Below are positions 39,776 through 47,453 of a stretch of 64,000 bases of DNA, one piece after another. The position numbers were made by a program, and so were the translations under genes. Numbering within the stretch: position 1 is the first letter of the stretch; each line of letters opens with the position of its first letter. The stretch lies in NCBI RefSeq assembly GCF_900110245.1, contig NZ_FOCZ01000004.1:310001-374000 (forward strand), read 5' to 3'. The DNA is from Niastella yeongjuensis. Its GTDB lineage: Bacteria > Bacteroidota > Bacteroidia > Chitinophagales > Chitinophagaceae. The notes below the pieces were generated by a model. It worked only from the letters and a program-made list of their open reading frames with translations, did no database searches and was not told the DNA's origin.

Positions 39776-39856
39776 ACCTATGTTTTTAATCACTTCAGGG
39801 AATGAACATGCAGCAAAAGAGAAATGAAAGAATAGAATATAAAAGAAGACTTTCAC

Positions 39857-39929
39857 TTTTCCCTTCGGCAGTACGAACTGCATCAGGTTCAAAGGGTATT
39901 ATCTCAGTCCGTTATGGACACCCCTAAAG
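39857..39929 (-). promoter_or_regulatory. TPP riboswitch (THI box)
   Basis: Read on the minus strand: GGGGTGTCC, then CTGAGA (plus 39902-39907), ACCCTTTGAACCTGATGCAG (plus 39878-39897) and CGAAGGGAAAA (plus 39857-39867). These are the conserved helices and TPP-binding bases of the THI box in their correct order. The leader is ~150 nt to thiS. No clear intrinsic terminator is seen before thiS, so control may be at translation initiation. Confidence 0.97.
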
Positions 39930-39934
39930 TGGAG

Positions 39935-39963
39935 TAAAGGTAGAGTTTTTTTTGAAATGGCAA
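39935..39963 (-). promoter_or_regulatory. Promoter of the thi operon
   Basis: On the minus strand TTG (39963-39961), an 18-bp spacer and TACCTTTA (39942-39935) match the Bacteroidota -33/-7 pattern (TTG ... TAnnTTTG). A transcript starting ~7 bp on would begin right at the first riboswitch helix. The spacer 39964-40162 otherwise holds AAGTTTA-type heptads (around 40016-40095). Confidence 0.65.
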
Positions 39964-40162
39964 TTTTTTTGTGAAAGTCGGCTTTAGTTTAAGCGAGGAG
40001 TAAGTTGAATACCAGTTTAAAGTTTTAAGTTCAAAGTTTAAAGTTGTAAGATCATAAGTTACAGGGCTGGCATTCGGCTTTAAACTTTAAACTTTTTCCA
40101 ACAACATGATCTATATCAACCAGCAGGCTGATAATTTTCATTCGTTATAAGCGTTAACCTAA

Positions 40163-40170
40163 TATCTTTG
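40163..40170 (+). promoter_or_regulatory. Candidate -7 box for the Cys-motif small protein
   Basis: TATCTTTG is an exact TAnnTTTG match. It lies 17 bp before the TTG at 40187 and 50 bp before an internal ATG at 40220. The short distance to TTG makes the transcript leader very short, which favours the later start or near-leaderless translation. No exact -33 TTG is seen. Confidence 0.45.
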
Positions 40171-40186
40171 CCCAAAATTTGGAGAC

Positions 40187-40558
40187 TTGAATAAATGGTG
40201 GACGATAGTGTTCTTGATAGGCATGCTGGGGCAAACCTTCAGCAAAAGCCTTATCGTCCTGAATTTCAAGATGAACCAAAAGACCATTGCGGCCACCTTG
40301 TGCGAAAACCGCAATAAACCCAAAAGCTGCTGTCATGGTACCTGCTACCTCACCAGGCAGCTGAATAAAGACGAAAAATCGCAGGACATCCCGCTGAATG
40401 GCGGTTCCAGCCTGAAATTCGAGATCGTGCTGTACAGTGAAAAGAAGGTTGAAACCCACCATCCCGTAATCAACGACAAACCGGTACATGTATCGCGGTA
40501 TACCGATCCCATCTCACAAAAGGTAATAGACGCCGTTTTCCATCCTCCACAAGTGTAG
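40187..40558 (+). CDS. Small exported protein with Cys motif, next to a TonB receptor
   Basis: A protein of up to 123 residues starting with a hydrophobic N-terminal segment (WWTIVFLIGMLGQTFS), followed by L-C-E-N-R-N-K-P-K-S-C-C-H-G-T-C-Y-L-T-R-Q-L. The pattern C-x(4)-K-P-x(2)-C-C-x-G-x-C-x-L-x(2)-Q-L is shared, as far as I recall, by many short Bacteroidota proteins of unknown function encoded beside TonB receptors. The clustered cysteines suggest metal or disulfide handling in the periplasm. Start choice is uncertain (TTG 40187 or ATG 40220). It is followed by the receptor gene after 195 bp, suggesting a shared role in uptake. Confidence 0.65.
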   Translation: MNKWWTIVFLIGMLGQTFSKSLIVLNFKMNQKTIAATLCENRNKPKSCCHGTCYLTRQLNKDEKSQDIPLNGGSSLKFEIVLYSEKKVETHHPVINDKPVHVSRYTDPISQKVIDAVFHPPQV

Positions 40559-40753
40559 CTGCTGCCACACACATTATTATCATTTCATTTTTATCTGTTT
40601 CTTACCTGCTGTAAGTATGTCAGTAAAGGCATGCTGTTTACAGTATGTAATGAGATTAACCTGTCCCAACGATCTATTCCACTTCAACCTTAGCATGCGA
40701 AAGCATAGCAGGCATTGTATTGCCTGAACTTGCCACTGCATGTGTAATACGCT

Positions 40754-43051
40754 ATGACCATGAGACGCTTTATAAAATGGGCAACTGCTTTATTGATCGT
40801 ACTGACCGGATCCCGCACCTTTGCGCAAACAAATTGCACCGGCAAAGTAATAGATGCCACAACACATGAACCCATAGCCCGGGCCTCCGTACAGATCAAA
40901 CAAAGCAACAAAGGAACTATTACCAATACGAATGGAGAATTCAACCTGCCACTGGCAGATACCGCGAACGAACTCATCATTTCATCTTTGGGTTATCAGC
41001 CTGTAACCATTACTACAGGCGCACAACGTACATTACTGGTAAACTTACAAAGCAACAACAACAGCTTACAGGAAATAGTGATCAGCGCCAGCAGAACGGC
41101 GCAAAAGCGCAGCGAAGCTCCTGTAGCTATTGGCACCATCAGCAAACAAACGATGGAAGATACCCGGGCCACCCGCATAGATCAACTGGTGAATAAAGTG
41201 AGTGGCGTAAACATGGTGAACCTCGGCAATGAACAACATCAAATGAGCATTCGCCAGCCCATGACCACCAAGAGCCTGTTCTTATACCTGGAAGACGGCA
41301 TTCCCATTCGCACCACCGGCGTTTATAACCACAATGCTTTACTGGAAATGAACCTGCCTGCAGCCCGCCAGATCGAGATCATAAAAGGGCCGTCATCTTC
41401 CCTGTATGGCGCGGAAGCCATCGGTGGCGCAGTAAACATCATTACACAAGCCCCGCCGGCTATCTTTACCGGACAGGTCAGTGCGCAGCTCACCAACACC
41501 GGCTATAAAAGAACAGACCTTCAGGTGGGTAACACGTTTGGGAAATTTGGTTTGCTGATCAGCGGTTATTATGCCAACCGGCATAATGGCCCCGTTGGCC
41601 ACAGCGATTTTCATAAAACCGGCATTACCATTCGCGGCGATTACGCCATCAGTGAAAAAACAAAATGGGTGAACGACATCACGTATGTAAATTACAACAG
41701 CGATATGCTGGGTGCCCTCGACAGCCTGCATTTTGCCAATAAAGATTACAGCACACCGCAGACATTCACCTATCGCAAAGTGCCCGCTCTTCGCTACAAA
41801 TCACAACTGTTTCATCAATGGAATGCCAACAGCAGTACGCAGGTATCGTTTGTGTATCGCAACAACTCGGTGCAACAAAACCCGGCCTACCGCATAAAAA
41901 ATGTAGCCAGCGACCCATCCCTGGCTTATGGGGAAATAAACGAAAGCGCGTTCAATACTTATATGGTGGTGGCGCAACACCAACAGTCGTTTAATTTTCT
42001 GAACAGTAAACTGATTGCAGGCATAACCATTGACAACAGCCCTTCGACGTACAACGCCAACTTCATCAACATCCAGCGCGATGACCGCGGCTATTACGTA
42101 AGTTATGCCACCACCGACTCTGTATTGAGCCAATATAAAACAAAGATCAACAACCTGGCATCGTATCTTCATTACGAAGCAGAACTGGTAAAAGGCTTAA
42201 AATTAACAGCAGCACTGCGGTACGATTTCTACCATTACAACTTTATAAACGCATTGCCGCCATCAGCCTATACCGGCGCGCCATCAACCAAAAATAATTT
42301 CAAACGCTTCTCGCCCAAAATAGGCGCTACGTATAATTATAAAGGCGCCGGCCTGTACGCCAACTACAGCGAAGGTTTTGTACCACCGCAGATCAGTGAC
42401 CTATATACAGGCGTTCAGGTGCCTTACCTGGGTTCGCAAACTTTTTACAATTATGAAGTGGGTGGCTGGTTCTCCCTGCTTAAAAACAAACTATATGCCG
42501 ACTGGAGCTGGTACCTGTTAAATGGCACCAACGAAATCATCACTGTAAAGAACCCTGATGGTTCTACCGAAAACCAAAACGCCGGTAAAACAAAACATAC
42601 GGGTATTGAATACGGCCTCACCTATCGCCCCGTAAATGGTGTCTCAATACGGTTCAGCGCAGCGAACAGCAAACATACCTTTGGTGATTATATTGAAAAG
42701 GGTGTGGCCTACAACAACAACCAGCTGGCTGGCGGTCCGCAATTCATTTGCAATGGAGAAGTCACTTACAAACCTGTTTTTGTAAAAGGCTTACGCGTGG
42801 GCGCAGAGTGGCAGCACATCGGTTCTTATTACATGGATAATGCCAATACGAAAAAATATGGTGGCTATGATGTATTGAACCTGCGTGCCGGTTATTCCAT
42901 TCATGCATTTGAAGTATGGATAAATGCTATGAACGCTACCAATACCTATTACTCCACCTATGCCAGCAAATCGGGCAGCACGTTGAGTTATAACCTGGGT
43001 GATCCCCGGGAGTTTAATGTGGGAATTGCCTATAAGTTTGGCACTAAATAA
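40754..43051 (+). CDS. TonB-dependent outer-membrane receptor (CirA/FepA-like)
   Basis: A 765-residue protein: signal peptide (to ~25, ending TFA-Q), CarboxypepD_reg-like domain (~28-100), plug with V-S-G-V-N-M-V-N and E-I-I-K-G-P-S-S-S-L-Y-G-A-E-A-I-G-G-A-V-N-I-I, then a ~22-strand barrel with a C-terminal aromatic ending (A-Y-K-F-G-T-K). It lacks a SusD partner and is too short for SusC, so it is a metal-chelate, cobalamin or copper-type receptor rather than a glycan one. Its ligand cannot be read. The upstream Cys-motif gene hints at metal uptake. It ends at an inverted heptad array shared with the convergent AraC gene. Confidence 0.92.
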   Translation: MTMRRFIKWATALLIVLTGSRTFAQTNCTGKVIDATTHEPIARASVQIKQSNKGTITNTNGEFNLPLADTANELIISSLGYQPVTITTGAQRTLLVNLQSNNNSLQEIVISASRTAQKRSEAPVAIGTISKQTMEDTRATRIDQLVNKVSGVNMVNLGNEQHQMSIRQPMTTKSLFLYLEDGIPIRTTGVYNHNALLEMNLPAARQIEIIKGPSSSLYGAEAIGGAVNIITQAPPAIFTGQVSAQLTNTGYKRTDLQVGNTFGKFGLLISGYYANRHNGPVGHSDFHKTGITIRGDYAISEKTKWVNDITYVNYNSDMLGALDSLHFANKDYSTPQTFTYRKVPALRYKSQLFHQWNANSSTQVSFVYRNNSVQQNPAYRIKNVASDPSLAYGEINESAFNTYMVVAQHQQSFNFLNSKLIAGITIDNSPSTYNANFINIQRDDRGYYVSYATTDSVLSQYKTKINNLASYLHYEAELVKGLKLTAALRYDFYHYNFINALPPSAYTGAPSTKNNFKRFSPKIGATYNYKGAGLYANYSEGFVPPQISDLYTGVQVPYLGSQTFYNYEVGGWFSLLKNKLYADWSWYLLNGTNEIITVKNPDGSTENQNAGKTKHTGIEYGLTYRPVNGVSIRFSAANSKHTFGDYIEKGVAYNNNQLAGGPQFICNGEVTYKPVFVKGLRVGAEWQHIGSYYMDNANTKKYGGYDVLNLRAGYSIHAFEVWINAMNATNTYYSTYASKSGSTLSYNLGDPREFNVGIAYKFGTK

Positions 43052-43056
43052 AAGCC

Positions 43057-43189
43057 GAAGTAAGAAGTATGAGGCAGGAAGTATGAGGCAGGAAGTACGA
43101 AGCTCGCGAAAATTCTTACCTCTTATTTCTTACCTCCTACCTCTTACCTCTTACTTCCTATTTCTTACCTCTTACCTCTTACCTCCGTT
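43057..43189. repeat. Long inverted heptamer array between convergent genes
   Basis: Nineteen consecutive 7-nt units without a register break. The first seven are GAAGTAA/GAGGCAG-like; after a central GCGAAAA the next eleven are TTCTTAC/CTCTTAC-like, roughly the reverse complement of the first set. Transcripts entering from either side would fold into a long imperfect hairpin. It begins 5 bp after the TonB receptor stop and ends just before the AraC stop at 43191, so it may work as a bidirectional terminator. Confidence 0.85.
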
Positions 43190-43190
43190 A

Positions 43191-44111
43191 TCAATCTTTT
43201 TTCTGGGATCTATACTGTTTAGGAGACAAACCAATAATCTTACGGAACCGTTTCGAGAAGTAATATGGATCATCGAAACCCATGCTTAAGGCAATGTCTT
43301 TTACTGAGCTGCTGCTAAAGTCGAGCTGCTGACTGGCCTTTTGCATTTTCATCTGAATGAAATAATCGATGGGTGCGTAGCCGGTTTTTTGTTTGAACAA
43401 ACTGGAGAAGCGCGAAGCCGAATAATTATAATGGCTGCTCAGGTCCTGCAGGGAAATATTTTCATTGATGTGTTCCTGCATATACAGGATGGCGCTGTCA
43501 ACCACATCCAGTTTATCGTTGGGACTAACTGTTGTATGCTTCGAATTATAAATAAACAGGCTCAGGAAATGCGGCAGGGATAAATTGGCGAAAATGAGGT
43601 TATCGGTACTATACCCCAATTCCAGGGCTTTGTACATGCGGGAGAACATGGTAATGATCTCACCACTGCTTTTTATATAAAATGGTTTGAAATGTTTTTG
43701 TACTGCAATGAGCGAATTCATTTGCGGCAACGATTCGCCTCCAAAATGGATCCAGTAGATGCTCCAGGGATTATCATCATCACTACCATAGGCATGTTCA
43801 ACGTTTTGCGGTAAAATAAAAAACTGGTTGGGCCCCACCTCCTGTTTTTTATCTCCTATCTGGTACCACCCAGCGCCATCCACACAATAAAATAAAAAGT
43901 TTTCCGGTAACCCTTTTTTCCGGTAGGTATAGTGGCCACGCGCATTTGGATAATACCCCAGGCTGCAAACATACAGCTGATTGAGCAAGGTATTCGTTTG
44001 TACCTTTTGCTTTAGCACCGTTTTTGGGATCTCTATGCGCTGGCGACCAATTCCATACCAGATGTTTTTATGGCTCCCCTCTTTATTTTTCGCATTCATA
44101 TGGTATAACAA
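43191..44111 (-). CDS. AraC-family transcriptional regulator
   Basis: A 306-residue protein with the same architecture as the 15763 regulator: cupin-like N-terminus (GYYPNARGHYTYRK, FFILPQNVEHAYG, YWIHFGG) and paired HTH (SLQDLSSHYNYSASRFSSLFKQK, VKDIALSMGFDDPYYFSKRFRK). Divergent from the DUF5703 gene (91-bp spacer), which it most likely activates. An ATG at 44099 is an alternative start. It is separated from the TonB receptor by the inverted heptad array. Confidence 0.92.
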   Translation of the reverse strand: MLYHMNAKNKEGSHKNIWYGIGRQRIEIPKTVLKQKVQTNTLLNQLYVCSLGYYPNARGHYTYRKKGLPENFLFYCVDGAGWYQIGDKKQEVGPNQFFILPQNVEHAYGSDDDNPWSIYWIHFGGESLPQMNSLIAVQKHFKPFYIKSSGEIITMFSRMYKALELGYSTDNLIFANLSLPHFLSLFIYNSKHTTVSPNDKLDVVDSAILYMQEHINENISLQDLSSHYNYSASRFSSLFKQKTGYAPIDYFIQMKMQKASQQLDFSSSSVKDIALSMGFDDPYYFSKRFRKIIGLSPKQYRSQKKD

Positions 44112-44202
44112 TAGAATTTACGGCAAGATACTTACATTCGCTGATTCCCGGCATGATCTCATAATATTCTAAAAACGGGAACATCGAATCGTACATCAGC
44201 CC

Positions 44203-46551
44203 ATGAATAAAAAAAACTTTCTTCTTATTACAGGAATTATCGTTAGTAACCTGCTGCCGCTGGTTTTACCGGCACAGTCTGTATTACCAACTTACAATAT
44301 TATCTGGAATTCACAAAGTAGAAATGCAGGAGAATCTATGCCCTGTGGCGGCGGTGATATAGGACTGAACGTTTGGGTAGAAAAAGGTGACCTGTTGGTG
44401 TACATGGCCAAAAGCGGTTGCTTCGATGAAAACAATGCGTTATTAAAAGCAGGCAGAATACGTGTCAAATGTACACCGAATGCCTTTGAGGGAGAGTCGT
44501 TTAAACAGGAGTTGAAATTGGAAGAAGGATATGTACAGATCGAAGGCCGGAACAATAATCTGCAAACGACCGTTAAAATATGGGTAGATGTGTTTCGACC
44601 CGTGATCCATATCGACGTTACAGGCAATGAAGCCATTAATACTGAAGTTAGTTATGAAAGCTGGCGTTATGCCAACCGTACCATGACCGGCAAAGCCAAT
44701 AACGCCAATTCCTACAAATGGGCCCCTCCTACTGAAGTAATTACTAATAAAGATAATATTGACTTTAAGGACAACACCGTACTGTTTTATCACCGTAATC
44801 GGGCCGATGTACCAAACGTTTTTGATATAACGGTAAAACAACAGGGGCTGGATGCCGTAAAAGATCAGTTATACAATCCCATTGCCAACCTAACGTTTGG
44901 AGGATCTTTACAAGGGAGCAACCTGCAACCAGCCGGTACCTATACGGGCACTTATATGGATACCGATTTCAAAGGCTGGAAATTGCAAAGTAAAAAAGCC
45001 AGCCGCGACCATCACATTACCGTTTTATTACATACTGCACAAACCCCTGCGGCTGAAACCTGGCTAACCGGTTTACAAACCGTTAGTACGGATGCTGCTA
45101 AAAATTCAGCCCCGGCCTGGCAACAAACCCGTAACTGGTGGAAGCAATACTGGCAACGCAGTTTTGTTTATCTGCAACCTGACCACCCCGATACGAATTC
45201 CGTAAACTGGCAAACCGGTCGCAATTACCAGTTGTTCCGGTATATGCTTGGTTGCAATGCCATGGGCAATTACCCTACTAAATTCAATGGCGGGTTGTTT
45301 ACCTACGATCCGGCCGCAACAGATAGCAGTTTACGTTTTACGCCCGACTTCCGTAATTGGGGCGGTGGAATCCATACCGCCCAGAACCAGCGGCTGGTTT
45401 ACTTCCCCCTGCTGAAAAGCGGCGATTACGACCTGATGAAACCCCAGTTTGATTTTTACCTGCGGATACTGCGTGCGGCTGAATTGCGGAGTGAAACCTA
45501 CTGGCACCATGGCGGTGCCTGCTTCCCTGAACAGATCGAAAATTTTGGGTTGCCCAATTGTACCGAATGGGGTTGGAAACGTCCTGCTGATTTTGATAAG
45601 GGCGTTGAATACAATGCCTGGCTGGAATATGAATGGGACACTGCGCTGGAGTTTTGCTTAATGATCCTGGAAACAGAACGATATAACGGCAACAACATAA
45701 AAGAATATATTCCGCTTATTGAAAGCTGCCTGCGTTTCTTTAACGAACATTACCAATACCTGGCCAGTAAACGGGGAAGAAATAAACTCGATGGCAAAGG
45801 ACAATTGGTGCTGTTTCCCGGTTCTGCTGCAGAAACTTATAAAATGGCTTATAATGCCAGCAGCACGGTTTCAGGTTTGCGTACGGTGTTGACCCGGTTA
45901 CTGGAACTACCGGCTCCATACCTTACCGATACAGCACGCACCCAATGGCAGCAGATGCTGTTGCGCATTCCTCCCATTAATTTCCGGCAATTTGGTAGTT
46001 ACACGACTATTGCGCCGGCCAAACTTTGGGAACGGATCAACAATACCGAATGCCCACAGCTTTATCCTGTTTTCCCATGGGGTATCTATGGCGTTGGCAA
46101 ACCCGGTCTGGATACCGCCATCAACACCTTCAGGCACGATACAGATGCGCTTAAATTCAGAAGTCATGTGGGCTGGAAGCAGGACAACATTTTTGCCGCA
46201 CGTCTTGGGTTAACCAGCGAAGCATTACAACTCACTACCCAAAAGTTAAAGAACAGCGGCCGCCGCTTTCCGGCTTTCTGGGGTCCTGGTTTTGACTGGA
46301 CACCCGATCACAACTGGGGTGGCAGCGGTATGATCGGTTTGCAGGAAATGCTGTTGCAAACCGATGGTAAGAAGATTTACCTCTGTCCTGCCTGGCCAAA
46401 AGACCAGGATGTGCATTTTAAATTACACGCGCCCTATAACACTACGGTAGAAGCTACCGTTATAAATGGAAAAGTGCAATCGCTTATCGTGGTTCCGGAA
46501 GAAAGAAGAAAAGATGTAGTTGACATGTTAGCTGCAAGCCCCAAGCCGTAA
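44203..46551 (+). CDS. DUF5703 secreted glycan-degrading protein (GH95-related fold)
   Basis: A 782-residue protein with a signal peptide (ending LPA-Q). The N-terminus W-N-S-Q-S-R-N-A-G-E-S-M-P-C-G-G-G-D-I-G-L-N-V-W is diagnostic of DUF5703; an alpha/alpha-barrel follows with Y-W-H-H-G-G-A-C-F-P-E and N-C-T-E-W-G-W, and a C-terminal beta domain (A-T-V-I-N-G-K-V) like GH95-type proteins. It is predicted to act on a plant polysaccharide outside the cytoplasm, with acidic residues in F-P-E-Q and T-E-W-G as catalytic candidates; the substrate is not known. Controlled by the divergent AraC regulator. Confidence 0.85.
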   Translation: MNKKNFLLITGIIVSNLLPLVLPAQSVLPTYNIIWNSQSRNAGESMPCGGGDIGLNVWVEKGDLLVYMAKSGCFDENNALLKAGRIRVKCTPNAFEGESFKQELKLEEGYVQIEGRNNNLQTTVKIWVDVFRPVIHIDVTGNEAINTEVSYESWRYANRTMTGKANNANSYKWAPPTEVITNKDNIDFKDNTVLFYHRNRADVPNVFDITVKQQGLDAVKDQLYNPIANLTFGGSLQGSNLQPAGTYTGTYMDTDFKGWKLQSKKASRDHHITVLLHTAQTPAAETWLTGLQTVSTDAAKNSAPAWQQTRNWWKQYWQRSFVYLQPDHPDTNSVNWQTGRNYQLFRYMLGCNAMGNYPTKFNGGLFTYDPAATDSSLRFTPDFRNWGGGIHTAQNQRLVYFPLLKSGDYDLMKPQFDFYLRILRAAELRSETYWHHGGACFPEQIENFGLPNCTEWGWKRPADFDKGVEYNAWLEYEWDTALEFCLMILETERYNGNNIKEYIPLIESCLRFFNEHYQYLASKRGRNKLDGKGQLVLFPGSAAETYKMAYNASSTVSGLRTVLTRLLELPAPYLTDTARTQWQQMLLRIPPINFRQFGSYTTIAPAKLWERINNTECPQLYPVFPWGIYGVGKPGLDTAINTFRHDTDALKFRSHVGWKQDNIFAARLGLTSEALQLTTQKLKNSGRRFPAFWGPGFDWTPDHNWGGSGMIGLQEMLLQTDGKKIYLCPAWPKDQDVHFKLHAPYNTTVEATVINGKVQSLIVVPEERRKDVVDMLAASPKP

Positions 46552-46608
46552 GCAATACACCTCTGCGCGGCAAAGGGTATGCTGAAATAGAAATAAAAAG
46601 TTTACCAA

Positions 46609-47304
46609 ATGAAGTCCTTACCCGGCATATCGTTGTTTTGCCTGTTGTCCTGCCTGTCACAGGCGCAATCGCCCTGTGATAAAATAAAGTACCTCGACAA
46701 ACTGGCGATGGCCCCTTCCGAATTGCCGGTGCAGGATTTCAAATTATTCGATTATAACCAGATCCCTGATTCTGTAAAGAGCCGGCTGCAAAACGAGATC
46801 ATTCAGGAAACCAGCGCCGCCTTCTTCAGGGAGCTAACAATAAAAAGCGTCAGGTACCTTGATTCTGTTATCAATGAAAAATTATTCACCCCTGTTGTTA
46901 TGCTCGACAGGGAGAACAACCCGGTGAACTTTGTATATGCTATCTTTTATGAAATGAAGTTTAAAGGCGATATTCCCTTCGTATTTAAACTGGAAGTAAA
47001 ACAAAACGGCGAGTTGTTAAAGAAAGGACAGTTTGAAGGGATCGTGAACCAAAAGAAAAAGATCATTCCCTGTACAAAAGCATTGACAATTGCTGCTACC
47101 GACAAAGAGGCGCCTATTACCAAACCAGGCGATATATACATCTATTACAATCAATCCTACAAAACAATAGTATGGCAGATCATGGAAGCCGATAATACCA
47201 CCGGCGACAGCCAGCACGTTACCGTGATCAATGTATTCGATGGGGAGATCCTGGAAAGGAATGAGTTTCTGAAAGGGATGCAGGAGTTTGATAATGACCT
47301 GTAA
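46609..47304 (+). CDS. Exported protein of unknown function
   Basis: A 231-residue protein with a signal peptide (MKSLPGISLFCLLSCLSQAQ), no family recognised. The mature part is mixed alpha/beta with no cysteine pairs or catalytic motif. Its last codons D-N-D-L and stop (GAC CTG TAA) lie inside the left terminus of the dispersed inverted-repeat element, so the original C-terminus was probably replaced or trimmed by the insertion. It follows the DUF5703 gene by 57 bp and may be co-transcribed. Confidence 0.6.
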   Translation: MKSLPGISLFCLLSCLSQAQSPCDKIKYLDKLAMAPSELPVQDFKLFDYNQIPDSVKSRLQNEIIQETSAAFFRELTIKSVRYLDSVINEKLFTPVVMLDRENNPVNFVYAIFYEMKFKGDIPFVFKLEVKQNGELLKKGQFEGIVNQKKKIIPCTKALTIAATDKEAPITKPGDIYIYYNQSYKTIVWQIMEADNTTGDSQHVTVINVFDGEILERNEFLKGMQEFDNDL

Positions 47305-47440
47305 GGTCCATCATTGGGTCTTGCATTTTCAGTATGTTGAATTGGACCTGACAGGTCTAATTCAACCACTTAAAAAAAGACCTGTCAGGAGCGCATAAAT
47401 CGACTACTATAGCTGGCTCAAAAGGCGCACCTTACAGGTC
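47296..47440. repeat. Dispersed element with terminal inverted repeats, copy B
   Basis: The left end GACCTGTAAGGT (47296-47307) and right end ACCTTACAGGTC (47429-47440) are perfect inverted repeats. Internal half-palindromes GACCTGACAGGTC (47345-47357) and GACCTGTCAGG (47379-47389) sit at nearly the same distances as in copy A at 8742-8891. Shared runs GGTCCATCATTG and TTGGACCTGACAGGTCT prove common descent. The stop codon of the 46609 gene (47302-47304) is inside the left end. Confidence 0.88.
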
Positions 47441-47453
47441 TTCTTTAAATAAA

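Noticed and set aside
40682-40725. Possible structured leader of the TonB receptor (ATGC-GAAA-GCAT and repeats of GCATGC)
   Set aside because: The stem is only 4 bp and no known riboswitch (cobalamin, TPP) core sequence is found.
40754-43051. SusC-type glycan importer
   Set aside because: The protein is 765 residues (SusC is about 1000) and no SusD-like lipoprotein follows.
43057-43189. Possible CRISPR array
   Set aside because: Repeat units are 7 nt with no spacers of constant length, and there are no cas genes in the window.
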